Below, piece after piece: positions 41,163 to 49,788 of a DNA stretch of 64,000 bases. The translations under genes and the position numbers were made by a program. The stretch is taken from NCBI RefSeq assembly GCF_008065375.1, contig NZ_VJYI01000004.1, positions 248,001 to 312,000 on the forward strand, read 5' to 3'. Position 1 is the stretch's first letter, and every line of letters begins with the position of its first letter. A model generated the notes under the pieces. The model was not told the origin of the DNA. It made no database searches and saw only the letters and a list, made by a program, of their open reading frames with translations. This DNA comes from Nonomuraea sp. SYSU D8015 (GTDB lineage Bacteria > Actinomycetota > Actinomycetes > Streptosporangiales > Streptosporangiaceae).

Positions 41163-42020
41163 CTATCCCTTCTCTGCCCCTGCCGTCAGCCCCTCCGTCA
41201 GCAGTCGCTCGCCGGCGAAGAAGATGATCACGATCGGCAGCGTGAGCACAACCGATCCTGCCATCAGGACCGTGGTCGGGATCTCGATGCTTCCCGCGAG
41301 CTGTGACAGCCCGAGGGAAACGGTCCAGCTCTCCCGCCTCTCGACGAGGAAGAGCAGGGCGAACAGGAACTCGTTCCACGCGATCATGAAGGCGTAGAGG
41401 CCGGTGGCCATCAGGGCGGGCTTGGAGAGCGGCAGCACCACCCGCCAGATGGTCGACAGTCTCGTGCACCCGTCGATCGCGGCCGCTTCCTCCACGCTCT
41501 GCGGCACGGTCTCGAAGTAGTTGCGGAGCATGTATACCGTGACAGGCACGGTTTGCGCGATATACACGAGGATCAATCCGATCAGCGACCCCCGCAGCCC
41601 GAGCATCGTGAAGAGCACGAACAGCGGGATGGCCAGCACGATCGCCGGGAACAGGTACACCGCGAGGAACAGGAAGTGGACCTGCCGCCGCCCGAAGAAG
41701 CGCAGCCGCGCCACCGCGTACGCGCCCGGGATCGAGATCAGCAGCGTGACCGCCACCGACGCGACCGCGATGATCGCGCTGTTCCTGATGAACGTCAGGA
41801 AGCCCTGCCGGGTCAGGACGTCGACGTAGGTGTCGAAGGTGAAGGCGCTCGGCCACAGAGAGCCGGGCTCCAGGATGAGCTCCTGGATGTCGCGCACCGA
41901 CAACATCACCATGTAGAAGAACGGGAACGCGGTGACCAGGAAGAGGAGCGCGATCACCATCGGCTTCAGCACCAGGAGCAGCCGGCGCTCGATCCTATCT
42001 CTGCTCACGTTCACCCCCAC
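41163..42020 (-). CDS. Sugar ABC transporter permease, MalG type
   Basis: A 285-residue (or slightly shorter) inner-membrane permease with about six helices and the EAA loop (QSVEEAAAIDGCTRLSTIWRVVLPLSKPALMA). Three in-frame GTG codons at 42020, 42014 and 42008 could start it. The last has the best spacing to GGGGGT and would give 281 residues. It overlaps or abuts the MalF-type gene and is followed within 3 bases by the ROK gene. It imports a sugar together with the two proteins encoded upstream. Confidence 0.9.
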   Translation of the reverse strand: MGVNVSRDRIERRLLLVLKPMVIALLFLVTAFPFFYMVMLSVRDIQELILEPGSLWPSAFTFDTYVDVLTRQGFLTFIRNSAIIAVASVAVTLLISIPGAYAVARLRFFGRRQVHFLFLAVYLFPAIVLAIPLFVLFTMLGLRGSLIGLILVYIAQTVPVTVYMLRNYFETVPQSVEEAAAIDGCTRLSTIWRVVLPLSKPALMATGLYAFMIAWNEFLFALLFLVERRESWTVSLGLSQLAGSIEIPTTVLMAGSVVLTLPIVIIFFAGERLLTEGLTAGAEKG

Positions 42021-42924
42021 TGAAGAAGCGCAGGTAGACGGCCAGGAACACGACGAGCACGACCGCCAGGACGATCGCCTGGGCGGCCGAGGCCCCGATG
42101 TCGTCGCGGGCGGTCAGGAAGTTGTAGACCCGCACGCTGACCACCTCGGTCCCGGCCCCGCCGCCGGTCAGCAGGTAGACGTCGTCGAACTTGGTGAACG
42201 TGAACACGAACCGCAGCACCGACAGCAACGCGATGATCCGCCACAGCTGCGGCATGATCACGTACCGGAAGCGCTGGGTGGGCGTGGCCCCGTCCACCAC
42301 CGCGGCCTCGTCCAGCTCCGCGGGCAGCGCCTGCAGCCTGGCGAGGATGAACAGGAACGCGAACGGGAAATACCGCCACGCCTCGAACGCGATCACCGTG
42401 AGCAGCGCCACCGGCACCTGGATGCCCAGGAACTCGCCCCTGGCCTGGGTCAGGAACGCGATGGGCTCGTCCAGCCAGGTGTTGACGATGCCGTACTGGG
42501 GGTTGAGCATCGTCTCCCACAAGAACGCCACGGCCACGACCGGCGCCACGTACGGGATCAGGATCGAGGCCCTGATCACCGTCCGTCCGGGAAACCTGTC
42601 ACGCAGCGCCAGCGCCGCCACCAGCCCGATCGCGATCGACAGCGCCGTCCCCGCCACGGTGTAGACGAGCGTGTTGATCAGCGACGTCCAGAAGCCCGGC
42701 TCGGAGATCACGTACGAGAAGTTCTCCAGCGTGTAGTTGCCGAAGACGCCCGTCCGCCTGATGTTGATCAGCCGCGCGTCCTGGAACGCCAGCATGATCG
42801 CCCACAGCAGCGGCACCACCACCACGACCAGCGTGATGATCAGCGTGGGCGAGATCAGGACGAGCCCGGCCCGCCCCTCCTGCTCGCGCAGGGTCCGCCC
42901 GCCGCTCATGGCCCCACTCCGCAA
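41995..42924 (-). CDS. Sugar ABC transporter permease, MalF type
   Basis: A permease of 309 residues from this start, or 304 from the ATG at MSGGRTLREQEGRAGLVL, which is more likely. It has about six helices and the EAA loop (LDEAAVVDGATPTQRFRYVIMPQLWR). It partners with the MalG-type protein. The gene lies 349 bp downstream of the solute-binding protein gene, an unusually long gap inside a transporter operon that carries short tandem repeats. Confidence 0.92.
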   Translation of the reverse strand: MRSGAMSGGRTLREQEGRAGLVLISPTLIITLVVVVVPLLWAIMLAFQDARLINIRRTGVFGNYTLENFSYVISEPGFWTSLINTLVYTVAGTALSIAIGLVAALALRDRFPGRTVIRASILIPYVAPVVAVAFLWETMLNPQYGIVNTWLDEPIAFLTQARGEFLGIQVPVALLTVIAFEAWRYFPFAFLFILARLQALPAELDEAAVVDGATPTQRFRYVIMPQLWRIIALLSVLRFVFTFTKFDDVYLLTGGGAGTEVVSVRVYNFLTARDDIGASAAQAIVLAVVLVVFLAVYLRFFSGGEREQR

Positions 42925-43273
42925 GACGCGTCACCCACGCGTGCCGCCGCACCGGTGGGTGCGGCTGCACCCGTACGTGCGGCTGAACCGGTGGGTGCGG
43001 CTGCCCCCGTGCGTGCCGCTTCGTCCCGGGGGCGGCCGCTATGGGCGTTCCCGTCCCGCGAGTGATCGCCGCCGTCGCCACCTCCCGGTCCCTGCCCCGA
43101 AAGGCGCCCCGCCGGAGTGCGTCGCCGCTCGCCGTCGCTCCCGCCGCTTCTCCCCGAGAGGAGGTCACGCCCTCGCGGCCGGTGGGAGCCGCGCTCTGGG
43201 GAGGGCGTGGGCTCCGGATCGGTGAGGGAAGGCGCGGGTCCAGTGGTGCGGCGAAGGTTTCCGGTGCGGCCGA
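42925..43273. other. Long intra-operon spacer between binding-protein and permease genes
   Basis: A 349-bp GC-rich spacer. Long frames cross it but none has a ribosome binding site or protein-like composition. It contains the 18-bp tandem repeats at 42941-43030 and several possible stem-loops. Such spacers often hold a structure that lowers permease expression relative to the binding protein. That role is inferred. Confidence 0.5.
42941..43030. repeat. 18-bp tandem repeats, five degenerate copies
   Basis: Five consecutive 18-bp units start with GTGCGGCTG or close variants (GTGCCGCCG, GTGCCGCTT); the three central units are exact in the first nine bases. Read on the minus strand they would encode TGAAA-type hexapeptides, similar to the TGAAKK repeat of the CHAP gene. 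There is no supported gene here. Confidence 0.8.
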
Positions 43274-44647
43274 TCACTGCCGGATCCCGCGTTTGATCGT
43301 CTCCACGTCGGCCTTGGCCTGGGCGGCGGCGGCCTGCGGGGTGAGCGATCCGTCCACGATCGCGCTCAGCGCCTTGGGCACGGGAAGCTCGCCCATCGTG
43401 GCGCCGACCAGCTTGCCCTGCCCCTGCGGGATCCCCCAGCGGGCGAACGTGTCGGGGCTCTTGCGCAGCGCCTCCAGCACGTCGGCCGGGTAGACCTCGG
43501 ACAGCGGCTTCTTGGTGTCCACGCCGGCGGGCAGCTTGTTCCACTGCTCGGCGAAGTTCGCGCGGGTGGGGAACTTGCCCTCGGGCGCCATCCCGATCCA
43601 GCGCTCGTAGCCCTCGTTCATCATGAACGCCACGAACTTGGCGGCCGGGTCCTTGGCCGCGTCACGGGTGATCACCCACGAGACGATCTCGCCGTACTGG
43701 GCGGGAGCGCTCCCGTCGGGCCCCTTCAGCGCCGTGACCACGCCGGTGTTCTTGGCCAGCCACTCGGGGTCCTCGCGGCACTGCGGGCAGCTCGGCAGCG
43801 CGTCCTTCCGCAGCCCCGCCATCTCGTCCAGGATGAACGACGACCAGATCATCATGGCCGCCTTGCCGGAGAAGTAGGTGGCCCTGGTGGTGTCGACGTC
43901 CTGCTTGCCCTTGACGGAGTGGTTCTTGGCGAGGTTCGCGTAGAACTCGAAGGCCCGCGCGCACTGCGGCGAGTCAAGGGTGACATTTCCGGAATTGTCG
44001 ACCAGCTGGCACCCGTTCGCCTGCGCCACGTGCTCGAAGCTCTGCGCGGTGAACGAGTCTTTCGGCGCGATCGCCAGCGTGATGCCCGCGACCCCGCTCG
44101 TGTTGAGCTTCTCGGCGGCCGCCTGCAGGGCCTCGTACGTGTCCGGCGGCTGCAGCCCGGCCTTGTCGAACAGATCCTTGCGGTAGAGGATCAGCTGCGC
44201 CCAGCCGTCGCTGGGCACCGCGAGCAGTTTGCCCTCCGAGGTGTCGAGCTCCAGGGCGCGGGGGGAGAAGGAGCTCCTGCCCAGCTGGTCCACGACCTTG
44301 CCGGGGGTCTCGGTGTCGAGCAGCTCATTGGCCTCCATCTCGCGGACCTGCGCCAGCGGCAGCGCGCCGATGACGTCGGGGAGGTCATCGGCCGCGGCGG
44401 CGGCCGTCATGGTCTGGCTGAACTGGTCCTCGGCCACGCCGACCAACTCGACCTGGATCCCGGTCTTCTGGGTGAACTCGGCGACGATCTGCTTCTGCAC
44501 GCTCATCCGGTCCGCGAGGTTCTCCTCGGTCCAGACCGTGATCTTGTTGGCCGAGCCCTGCTGCTCGCCACCGTCGTCGCCGCAGGCCGTCAGTGTGGCG
44601 GCCGCCAGCAGCGCGACGGAGAGGACGGCGGTTACCTTCTTCGGCAT
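43274..44647 (-). CDS. Sugar ABC transporter solute-binding lipoprotein
   Basis: A 457-residue family 1 solute-binding protein. The signal peptide ends in LTAC with Cys22 as the lipid anchor. Mature features include ITVWTEENLADRMSVQKQIVAEFTQKTGIQVELVGV, LLAVPSDGWAQLILYRKDLFDKAGL and GKAAMMIWSSFILDEMAG. A CPQC motif near the middle is uncommon and could form a disulfide. The ATG has GAGGAG nearby and lies 32 bp downstream of the TIM-barrel gene. It should bind the sugar or glycoside served by the locus. Confidence 0.93.
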   Translation of the reverse strand: MPKKVTAVLSVALLAAATLTACGDDGGEQQGSANKITVWTEENLADRMSVQKQIVAEFTQKTGIQVELVGVAEDQFSQTMTAAAAADDLPDVIGALPLAQVREMEANELLDTETPGKVVDQLGRSSFSPRALELDTSEGKLLAVPSDGWAQLILYRKDLFDKAGLQPPDTYEALQAAAEKLNTSGVAGITLAIAPKDSFTAQSFEHVAQANGCQLVDNSGNVTLDSPQCARAFEFYANLAKNHSVKGKQDVDTTRATYFSGKAAMMIWSSFILDEMAGLRKDALPSCPQCREDPEWLAKNTGVVTALKGPDGSAPAQYGEIVSWVITRDAAKDPAAKFVAFMMNEGYERWIGMAPEGKFPTRANFAEQWNKLPAGVDTKKPLSEVYPADVLEALRKSPDTFARWGIPQGQGKLVGATMGELPVPKALSAIVDGSLTPQAAAAQAKADVETIKRGIRQ

Positions 44648-44679
44648 AGCACGCTCCTCTGATTGGGGATATGCCGCCC

Positions 44680-45567
44680 TTACCCCGGGATCAGATGGCG
44701 CAACGTGCGATAAGCGATACCGAGACCGGTCTGTACCCTGTCCGTGTTTCCACTCCACACGGGGTCCTCGTGCTCGACGGAGACCACCCCGTCGTAGCCG
44801 CCCTCGTACAGCGCGTCGATCACCCGCGTCCAGTCGATCCGGCCGAGGCCGGGCACGCGGAAGCGGTACCAGCCCTTCTCGCCGGTGACCGGGCCGTAGA
44901 AGCCGTAGCGGTCGAGCTGCCCGGGCAGGAACTCGGTGTCCTTGGCCTGGACGTGGGCGATGTCGCCGATGTAGGGACGCATCGCCGCGACCGGGTCGAT
45001 CCCGAGCGCGACCAGGTGCGAGGGGTCGTAGTTGAGCTTGAGCCCGAGGCCGAACATCCACTCCCACAGCTCGGGGGAGTAGGCGAGATTGCCCGGATAT
45101 CCGTCGGGATGCCAGCTCTTCATCACGCAGTTCTCGATGACGATCTCGACGTCGCGCTGCCTGGCGTACTCCACCAGCGGCCCGAAGACGTCGATGGCGC
45201 GTTCCAGGTTGTCGCGTACCGACCGGCCGGGGTCACGGCCCACGAACGTGCCGACCGTGGGGCAGCCGAGTGCGGCGGCGGCGTCGACGCAGCGCCGGAC
45301 ATGGGCGTTGACCTGCGGTCCGTGCTCCGGATGCAGGTTGTTCTCGTAGTACGCGATCGAGGAAAGGGTTAGTCCGGTTTTGGTGAAGATGCCCCGAATT
45401 CGATCATATTCGGAGTCTCCAAAACGATCTACCTTAATGTGACTTCGGCCATCCGAGGACGGCCAGCCGGCCACCTCCAGAGCCTCGAAGCCCTGGTGTA
45501 CAGCCCAGTCCGCGATGTCGGTAAGGTCGCTTTCCACAAGACACGCGGTCAGAAAGCCCAATTTCAT
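44680..45567 (-). CDS. Sugar phosphate isomerase/epimerase-like TIM-barrel protein
   Basis: A 295-residue xylose-isomerase-like TIM barrel (PF01261). It begins MKLGFLTACLVESDLTDIADWAVHQGFEALEVAGWP. The metal-binding glutamates and histidines are placed in VEIVIENCVMKSWH, KLNYDPSHLVALG, HVQAKDTE and VSVEHEDP. This family includes sugar epimerases and also the eliminase subunits of oxidative glycoside cleavage. It is the first gene of the leftward operon, preceded by AGGAGG and the divergent control region. Confidence 0.9.
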   Translation of the reverse strand: MKLGFLTACLVESDLTDIADWAVHQGFEALEVAGWPSSDGRSHIKVDRFGDSEYDRIRGIFTKTGLTLSSIAYYENNLHPEHGPQVNAHVRRCVDAAAALGCPTVGTFVGRDPGRSVRDNLERAIDVFGPLVEYARQRDVEIVIENCVMKSWHPDGYPGNLAYSPELWEWMFGLGLKLNYDPSHLVALGIDPVAAMRPYIGDIAHVQAKDTEFLPGQLDRYGFYGPVTGEKGWYRFRVPGLGRIDWTRVIDALYEGGYDGVVSVEHEDPVWSGNTDRVQTGLGIAYRTLRHLIPG

Positions 45568-45625
45568 CAGCAGCCTCCTGCAGAAGTCGTAGACTTAAGA
45601 GTGTTACGTGCGCATCTATCGTGTG

Positions 45626-45657
45626 CAAACAAGCAATAAATCTTTGCCTTTTGTTTG
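45626..45657. promoter_or_regulatory. Inverted repeat in the divergent promoter of the sugar locus
   Basis: CAAACAA (45626-45632) and TTGTTTG (45651-45657) are perfect reverse complements around an 18-base AT-rich spacer. They lie in the only AT-rich control region of the locus, between the leftward importer operon and the rightward catabolic operon. The spacing suits a ROK-family dimer. Confidence 0.6.
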
Positions 45658-45680
45658 ATCATTAAGCGTAAGTGTGGGGA

Positions 45681-46709
45681 ATGCGCGTCATCACCTTCGA
45701 GGAGCCGGGCCATGTCCGCGTGGGCCTGGAATCTCCCGCCGAGCTCGTGCCAGGCTCCGTCCGGGTTAGAACGATCTATTCCGGCGTCTCAGCAGGCACC
45801 GAGCTCACGGCCTACCGCGGAACCAACCCGTACCTCAATCGCAGGTGGGACACCGAGCGCCGGCTCTTCGTCGACGGTCACACCCATGCCTACCCACTGT
45901 CCGGCTGGGGATACCAGGAGGTCGGCGAGGTGGTGGAGGCGGCGCCCGACGTCGCCGATCCCCCCATCGGAAGCCTCGTGTGGGGCATCTGGGGCCACCG
46001 CGCCGAGGCCGTCGTCCCGGCGGAGAAGCTGGTCGGCCACGTGCTGCCGACCGGCGCCGACCCGCTGACCGGCGTCTTCGCCCGCGTGGGCGCCATCGCG
46101 CTCAATGCCGTCCACGCCGCCGACGTGCACCTGGGCGACCAGATCGCGGTCTTCGGCCAGGGCGTCATCGGGCTGCTCGCCACCCGCCTGGCGGTGCTCA
46201 GCGGCGCCCGCGTGGTCGCCGCCGACGCCATCCCCGACCGGCTCGAGCTCGCCAGGAAGTACGGCGCCGCCGAGACGTTCGACGTGGAAGACGGCTCGGT
46301 GGCCGAGTTCATGCGCAAGCGCGTCGACGGCGCCGACACCGTCATCGAGCTCAGCGGCAGCCACCTCGGACTGCACGAGGCCATCAGGACCGTCCGCAAG
46401 GGCGGCCGGGTCGTGGCCGCCGGCTTCTACCAGGGCGACGGCATCGGGCTGCGGCTGGGCGAGGAGTTCCACCACAACCAGGTCCAGCTCGTCTCCTCCC
46501 AGATCGGCGGCGTGGCCTCGTGGCTGGCGCACCGGTGGGACGTCGAGCGCCTGCAGCGCACGTTCATGGAGCTCGTGCACCGCGGCGAGGTCGAGGTCGA
46601 CGAGCTCATCACCCACGTGGTCCCCGTCGAGCGGGCCGCGGAGGCCTTCGATCTGCTCGACAAAAATCCCTCCGAAGTGCTCCAGCTCGTCTTCCGATTC
46701 GAGGAGTAG
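45681..46709 (+). CDS. Zinc-binding dehydrogenase of the sugar locus
   Basis: A 342-residue medium-chain dehydrogenase-like protein (RVITFEEPGHVRVGL; YSGVSAGTELTAYRGTNPYLN; AVFGQGVIGLLATRLAVLSGARVVAAD). The classical catalytic Cys after YSG is replaced by Val (YSGVSAGTE), so it belongs to the branch lacking the usual zinc ligand there. It is a paralogue of the protein at 48685-49788, with which it shares GTELT-x-x-GTNPYL and LGEEFHHN. A GTG nine bases upstream is an alternative start. Its substrate is probably a sugar or a sugar-derived alcohol. Confidence 0.85.
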   Translation: MRVITFEEPGHVRVGLESPAELVPGSVRVRTIYSGVSAGTELTAYRGTNPYLNRRWDTERRLFVDGHTHAYPLSGWGYQEVGEVVEAAPDVADPPIGSLVWGIWGHRAEAVVPAEKLVGHVLPTGADPLTGVFARVGAIALNAVHAADVHLGDQIAVFGQGVIGLLATRLAVLSGARVVAADAIPDRLELARKYGAAETFDVEDGSVAEFMRKRVDGADTVIELSGSHLGLHEAIRTVRKGGRVVAAGFYQGDGIGLRLGEEFHHNQVQLVSSQIGGVASWLAHRWDVERLQRTFMELVHRGEVEVDELITHVVPVERAAEAFDLLDKNPSEVLQLVFRFEE

Positions 46710-46714
46710 CAACT

Positions 46715-47500
46715 GTGAAGCTCGCCGTACAGGAGCAGCTTCTGCCTGGCCGCACGCTGCAGGAGAAGTTCGCGTTCGCGGTCGACGCCGGGTTCGACGC
46801 CATCGAGCTGCGCGGAAAGGGGGACTTCCACTTCGCGGGGCGCCTGACCGAGCTCAAGCGGGCCCTGGCCGACGGCGTCGTCATGCCGACGGTCTGCGTG
46901 GACATGCCGCACTTCATCGGCGACTTCGACCCCGCCAAGCGCAAGGACGCCATCCAGCAGCTCAGGTCCCAGCTCACGGTGATCGGCGAGCTGGGCGGCA
47001 TCGGCGTCATGACCCCGGCCTCGTGGGGGCAGTTCTCCCGGCGGCTGCCCCCGTTCGAGCCGCCCCGCAGCCCCGAGGAGGACCGCGAGGTGCTGGCCGA
47101 GGCGCTGGGCGTCCTGGGCGAGCACGCGCAGCGCAACGGCGTGCTGATCATGCTGGAGCCGCTCAACCGGTACGAGAACCACATGGTCAACACGCTGGCC
47201 GAGGCAATCTCCTACTGCGCCATGGACTCGATCAGGGTCGTCGGCGACACGTACCACATGAACATCGAGGAGGACGACCCCTGCCGCTCGCTGGCCGAGG
47301 CCGCCCCCTACCTCGCGCACATGCAGATCAGCGAGTCCAACAGGAACCAGCCGGGCACCGGCCACATCGACTGGGGCGCGGAGCTCGCCACACTCGACGC
47401 CCACGGCTACGACGGCTACCTCGCGCTCGAATGCCGCCTGCGCGGCGAGCCCGAGATCGTCCTTCCCCAGACAGCGGCCTTCATCAGGAAGTTCCTATGA
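46715..47500 (+). CDS. Second TIM-barrel isomerase/epimerase-like protein
   Basis: A 261-residue xylose-isomerase-like TIM barrel (VKLAVQEQLLPGRTLQEKFAFAVDAGFDAIELRGKGD). Likely metal ligands are in IMLEPLNRYENHMVN, VVGDTYHMNIEED, HMQISESNRNQPGTGHIDW and LALECRL. The pattern resembles D-tagatose/D-psicose 3-epimerases and hydroxypyruvate isomerases. The GTG start uses the GAGGAG at the end of the dehydrogenase gene. It overlaps the next gene by 4 bp (ATGA). Confidence 0.88.
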   Translation: MKLAVQEQLLPGRTLQEKFAFAVDAGFDAIELRGKGDFHFAGRLTELKRALADGVVMPTVCVDMPHFIGDFDPAKRKDAIQQLRSQLTVIGELGGIGVMTPASWGQFSRRLPPFEPPRSPEEDREVLAEALGVLGEHAQRNGVLIMLEPLNRYENHMVNTLAEAISYCAMDSIRVVGDTYHMNIEEDDPCRSLAEAAPYLAHMQISESNRNQPGTGHIDWGAELATLDAHGYDGYLALECRLRGEPEIVLPQTAAFIRKFL

Positions 47501-48816
47501 TCCTCCGCGACGCCGTCCGCGTCCTCGTGGCGAACTGGGACGGCAGTTACACGGTTCCCTCCCGCCGTCTCTATCCCCATCAGTGGAGCTGGGACTCTGC
47601 CTTCATCGCAATCGGCCATGCCCGCTGGGCGCCGAGAAGGGCCAGGTCGGAGCTGCTCAGCCTGTTCGGGGCGCAGTGGGCCGACGGCCGGGTGCCGCAC
47701 ATCGTGTTCAACCCGAAGGTGCCGGACGGCGCCTACTTCCCCGGCCCGGACTTCTGGCAGACCCGCGCGCCGTCCGGGACGGCCACCTCCGGCATCATCC
47801 AGCCGCCGGTCCACGCGCTGGCCGCGTGGAAGACGCACCTGGCCGAGCCCGACCCGGCCTTCCTGCGCCGGATCTACCCTCGGCTGGTGGCGCAGCAGGA
47901 GTTCCTGCGCGCGGCCCGGCGCTCGCCCGAGGGCCTGATCTCGATCGTGCACCCCTGGGAGTCGGGCATGGACAACAGCCCGGCCTGGGACCTGCCGCTC
48001 CAGGCCGTACAGGACCGGCCGGTCGGCTTCGTCCGCAGGGACCTCGACGCCGTCGCCGCCGACGAACGGCCGACCGACCGCGACTACGAGCGTTACGTGG
48101 CGCTCGCCCGGGACTACCGCGACTCCGGCTACCGCCGGCCTGGCGCGTTCCATGTCGAGGATCCCCTGTTCAACGCCGCGTACGGCGTGGCCGAGTCCAC
48201 CCTCGCCAAGATCGCGGAGGTGTGCGGCCTCGACCCCGAGCCCCACGAGCGGGAGGCCGCCGCCGTCACCGCGGCCATGGTCGAGCACCTCTTCGACGGC
48301 GGCCTCTTCCAGCCGCGCGACCTGAACACCGGGCGGCTGATCCACTCGGCGAGCGCCGCCGGGCTCACGCCGCTCATGCTGCCCGGGCTGCCGGACGAGA
48401 TCGCCGACGCGTTGATCGGGACCGCGCTGGACCGGTTCGCCCTGAAGGACGGCGTCCTGCCGAGCTTCTCGCCGTCCGCGCCCGAGTTCGACCCTGTCCG
48501 CTACTGGCGGGGCCCGAGCTGGGTCAACCTCAGCTGGCTGGTCTGGCAGGGGCTCAGGGACCGCCGTCCCGACCTGGCGGCGCCGCTCGCCGACGGGATG
48601 CTCAACGTGCTGATGCACTCCGGCTTCCGCGAGTACTTCGACCCGTTGACGTTCCGGGGGCACGGCTGCTGGGACTTCAGCTGGTCAGCCGCCCTCCTCC
48701 TCGACGTGGTTGCTGAACACGGCCTGAATGGTGTGTCGGCGCCGGGCGGCGAGATCGGCGAGGAACCCGGGGGCGTCGGTGAACGCGACGACGTCGGTGA
48801 CCAGGTGGTCGCGTAG
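47497..48816 (+). CDS. MGH1-like (GH63-related) glycoside hydrolase
   Basis: A 439-residue (alpha/alpha)6-barrel hydrolase without signal peptide. Motifs of bacterial GH63 mannosyl/glucosylglycerate hydrolases are visible: PHQWSWDSAFIAIGHARW, IVHPWESGMDNSPAWD, and RYWRGPSWVNLSWLVW near the end. The family core ends near GHGCWDFSWSAALLLDVVAEHG. The last 30 residues are low-complexity and arise because the frame runs 132 bp into the antisense of the convergent dehydrogenase gene. With gpgS nearby, glucosylglycerate hydrolysis is a reasonable guess. Other alpha-glucosides remain possible. Confidence 0.82.
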   Translation: MILRDAVRVLVANWDGSYTVPSRRLYPHQWSWDSAFIAIGHARWAPRRARSELLSLFGAQWADGRVPHIVFNPKVPDGAYFPGPDFWQTRAPSGTATSGIIQPPVHALAAWKTHLAEPDPAFLRRIYPRLVAQQEFLRAARRSPEGLISIVHPWESGMDNSPAWDLPLQAVQDRPVGFVRRDLDAVAADERPTDRDYERYVALARDYRDSGYRRPGAFHVEDPLFNAAYGVAESTLAKIAEVCGLDPEPHEREAAAVTAAMVEHLFDGGLFQPRDLNTGRLIHSASAAGLTPLMLPGLPDEIADALIGTALDRFALKDGVLPSFSPSAPEFDPVRYWRGPSWVNLSWLVWQGLRDRRPDLAAPLADGMLNVLMHSGFREYFDPLTFRGHGCWDFSWSAALLLDVVAEHGLNGVSAPGGEIGEEPGGVGERDDVGDQVVA

Positions 48817-49788
48817 GGTCTCGCCGTGCTCCCTGAGCAGGGTGATCGTCTCGTACGACAGCCGCTCCCTGTCCCAGGCGTGGGACAGGCCGCGCGGCAC
48901 CCTGCCGATCTGGGCACAGCGCACGGTCAGCCCGTTGTGGTGGAACTCCTCGCCGAGCCGCACCTCCTGGGCGCCGTCCGTGTAGAAGGCCAGGTCGATC
49001 AGCGTGCCCTGCGGCCGCAGCAGCCGCAGCCCGAGCGCCAGCGCCCTGGGCTGCCCGCGGCACTGGAACACCACGTCGGCACCGCGATCGTTGGGCGCGT
49101 GCCGCCAGCGGCGCTTCAGCTCCACCGCGGGATCGTCGCCGGCGGCCATGACCTCCATGCCGAGCGCCTCGGCGACGGTGAGCCTGGCCGGGGTCTCGTC
49201 CACCACGACGACCTCTGCCGCGCCGCCTGACCGGGCGAAGCAGGCGGTCAGCAGCCCGACCACGCCCGCGCCCACGACCACGACGCGGCGGCCGCGCACG
49301 CCGTCGCCCAGCTGCCGCACGGCGGAGCCGTGCAGGTCGTGGGCGGCGTGCAGCAGGCCGTTGGCGCAGATCGGCCCCATGTGGGCGACGTAGATGCCGA
49401 GCAGCGGGTCGAGGTCGTCGGGCAGCTCGACGAACCGGTCCTTCATCGGGTCGGCCACGTACGCCGTGCGGTGCCCGTAGCACATCGCGACCGGCGCGCC
49501 CTCGCGCACGGCCCGCGTACGCGTCTCCACCACCTGGCCGACCTGCATGTATCCGATGCCGCGCACGGGATACTCGACGGCCGGAGTGCCCTCGGTGAAC
49601 AGCCCGAGCGCCTGGTCCCACGTCGAGGTCAGGTAGGGGTTGGTGCCCTTGACGTAGGTCAGCTCCGTCCCGGCCGAGACCCCGCTGTACGTGGTCGCCA
49701 CCAGGAAACCGCCCTCCGGCACGTCCGGCAGCTTCTCCTCGACCAGCGCCACCCGCCCGGGCGCCTCGATGCTGAGAGTCTTAATCAT
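48685..49788 (-). CDS. Second zinc-binding dehydrogenase of the sugar locus
   Basis: A 367-residue medium-chain dehydrogenase paralogous to the one at 45681 (YSGVSAGTELTYVKGTNPYLTSTWD; VVVGAGVVGLLTACFARSGGAAEVVVVDE; LGEEFHHNGLTVRCAQIG). The usual catalytic Cys is also absent here (YSGVSAGTE). It overlaps the Gfo/Idh/MocA gene by 8 bp and forms a two-gene operon with it. The 3' end overlaps the convergent hydrolase gene by 132 bp. Confidence 0.88.
   Translation of the reverse strand: MIKTLSIEAPGRVALVEEKLPDVPEGGFLVATTYSGVSAGTELTYVKGTNPYLTSTWDQALGLFTEGTPAVEYPVRGIGYMQVGQVVETRTRAVREGAPVAMCYGHRTAYVADPMKDRFVELPDDLDPLLGIYVAHMGPICANGLLHAAHDLHGSAVRQLGDGVRGRRVVVVGAGVVGLLTACFARSGGAAEVVVVDETPARLTVAEALGMEVMAAGDDPAVELKRRWRHAPNDRGADVVFQCRGQPRALALGLRLLRPQGTLIDLAFYTDGAQEVRLGEEFHHNGLTVRCAQIGRVPRGLSHAWDRERLSYETITLLREHGETLRDHLVTDVVAFTDAPGFLADLAARRRHTIQAVFSNHVEEEGG

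Noticed and set aside
39637..41856. A 739-codon minus-strand frame across the ROK and permease genes
   Set aside because: It is an out-of-frame shadow of genes on the same strand. Its composition is Arg/Asp/His-rich low complexity without any recognisable domain.
42906..43544. A repeat-encoded protein gene on the minus strand after the binding-protein gene
   Set aside because: The frame overlaps the binding-protein gene out of frame, and the part beyond it has no ribosome binding site or conserved start.
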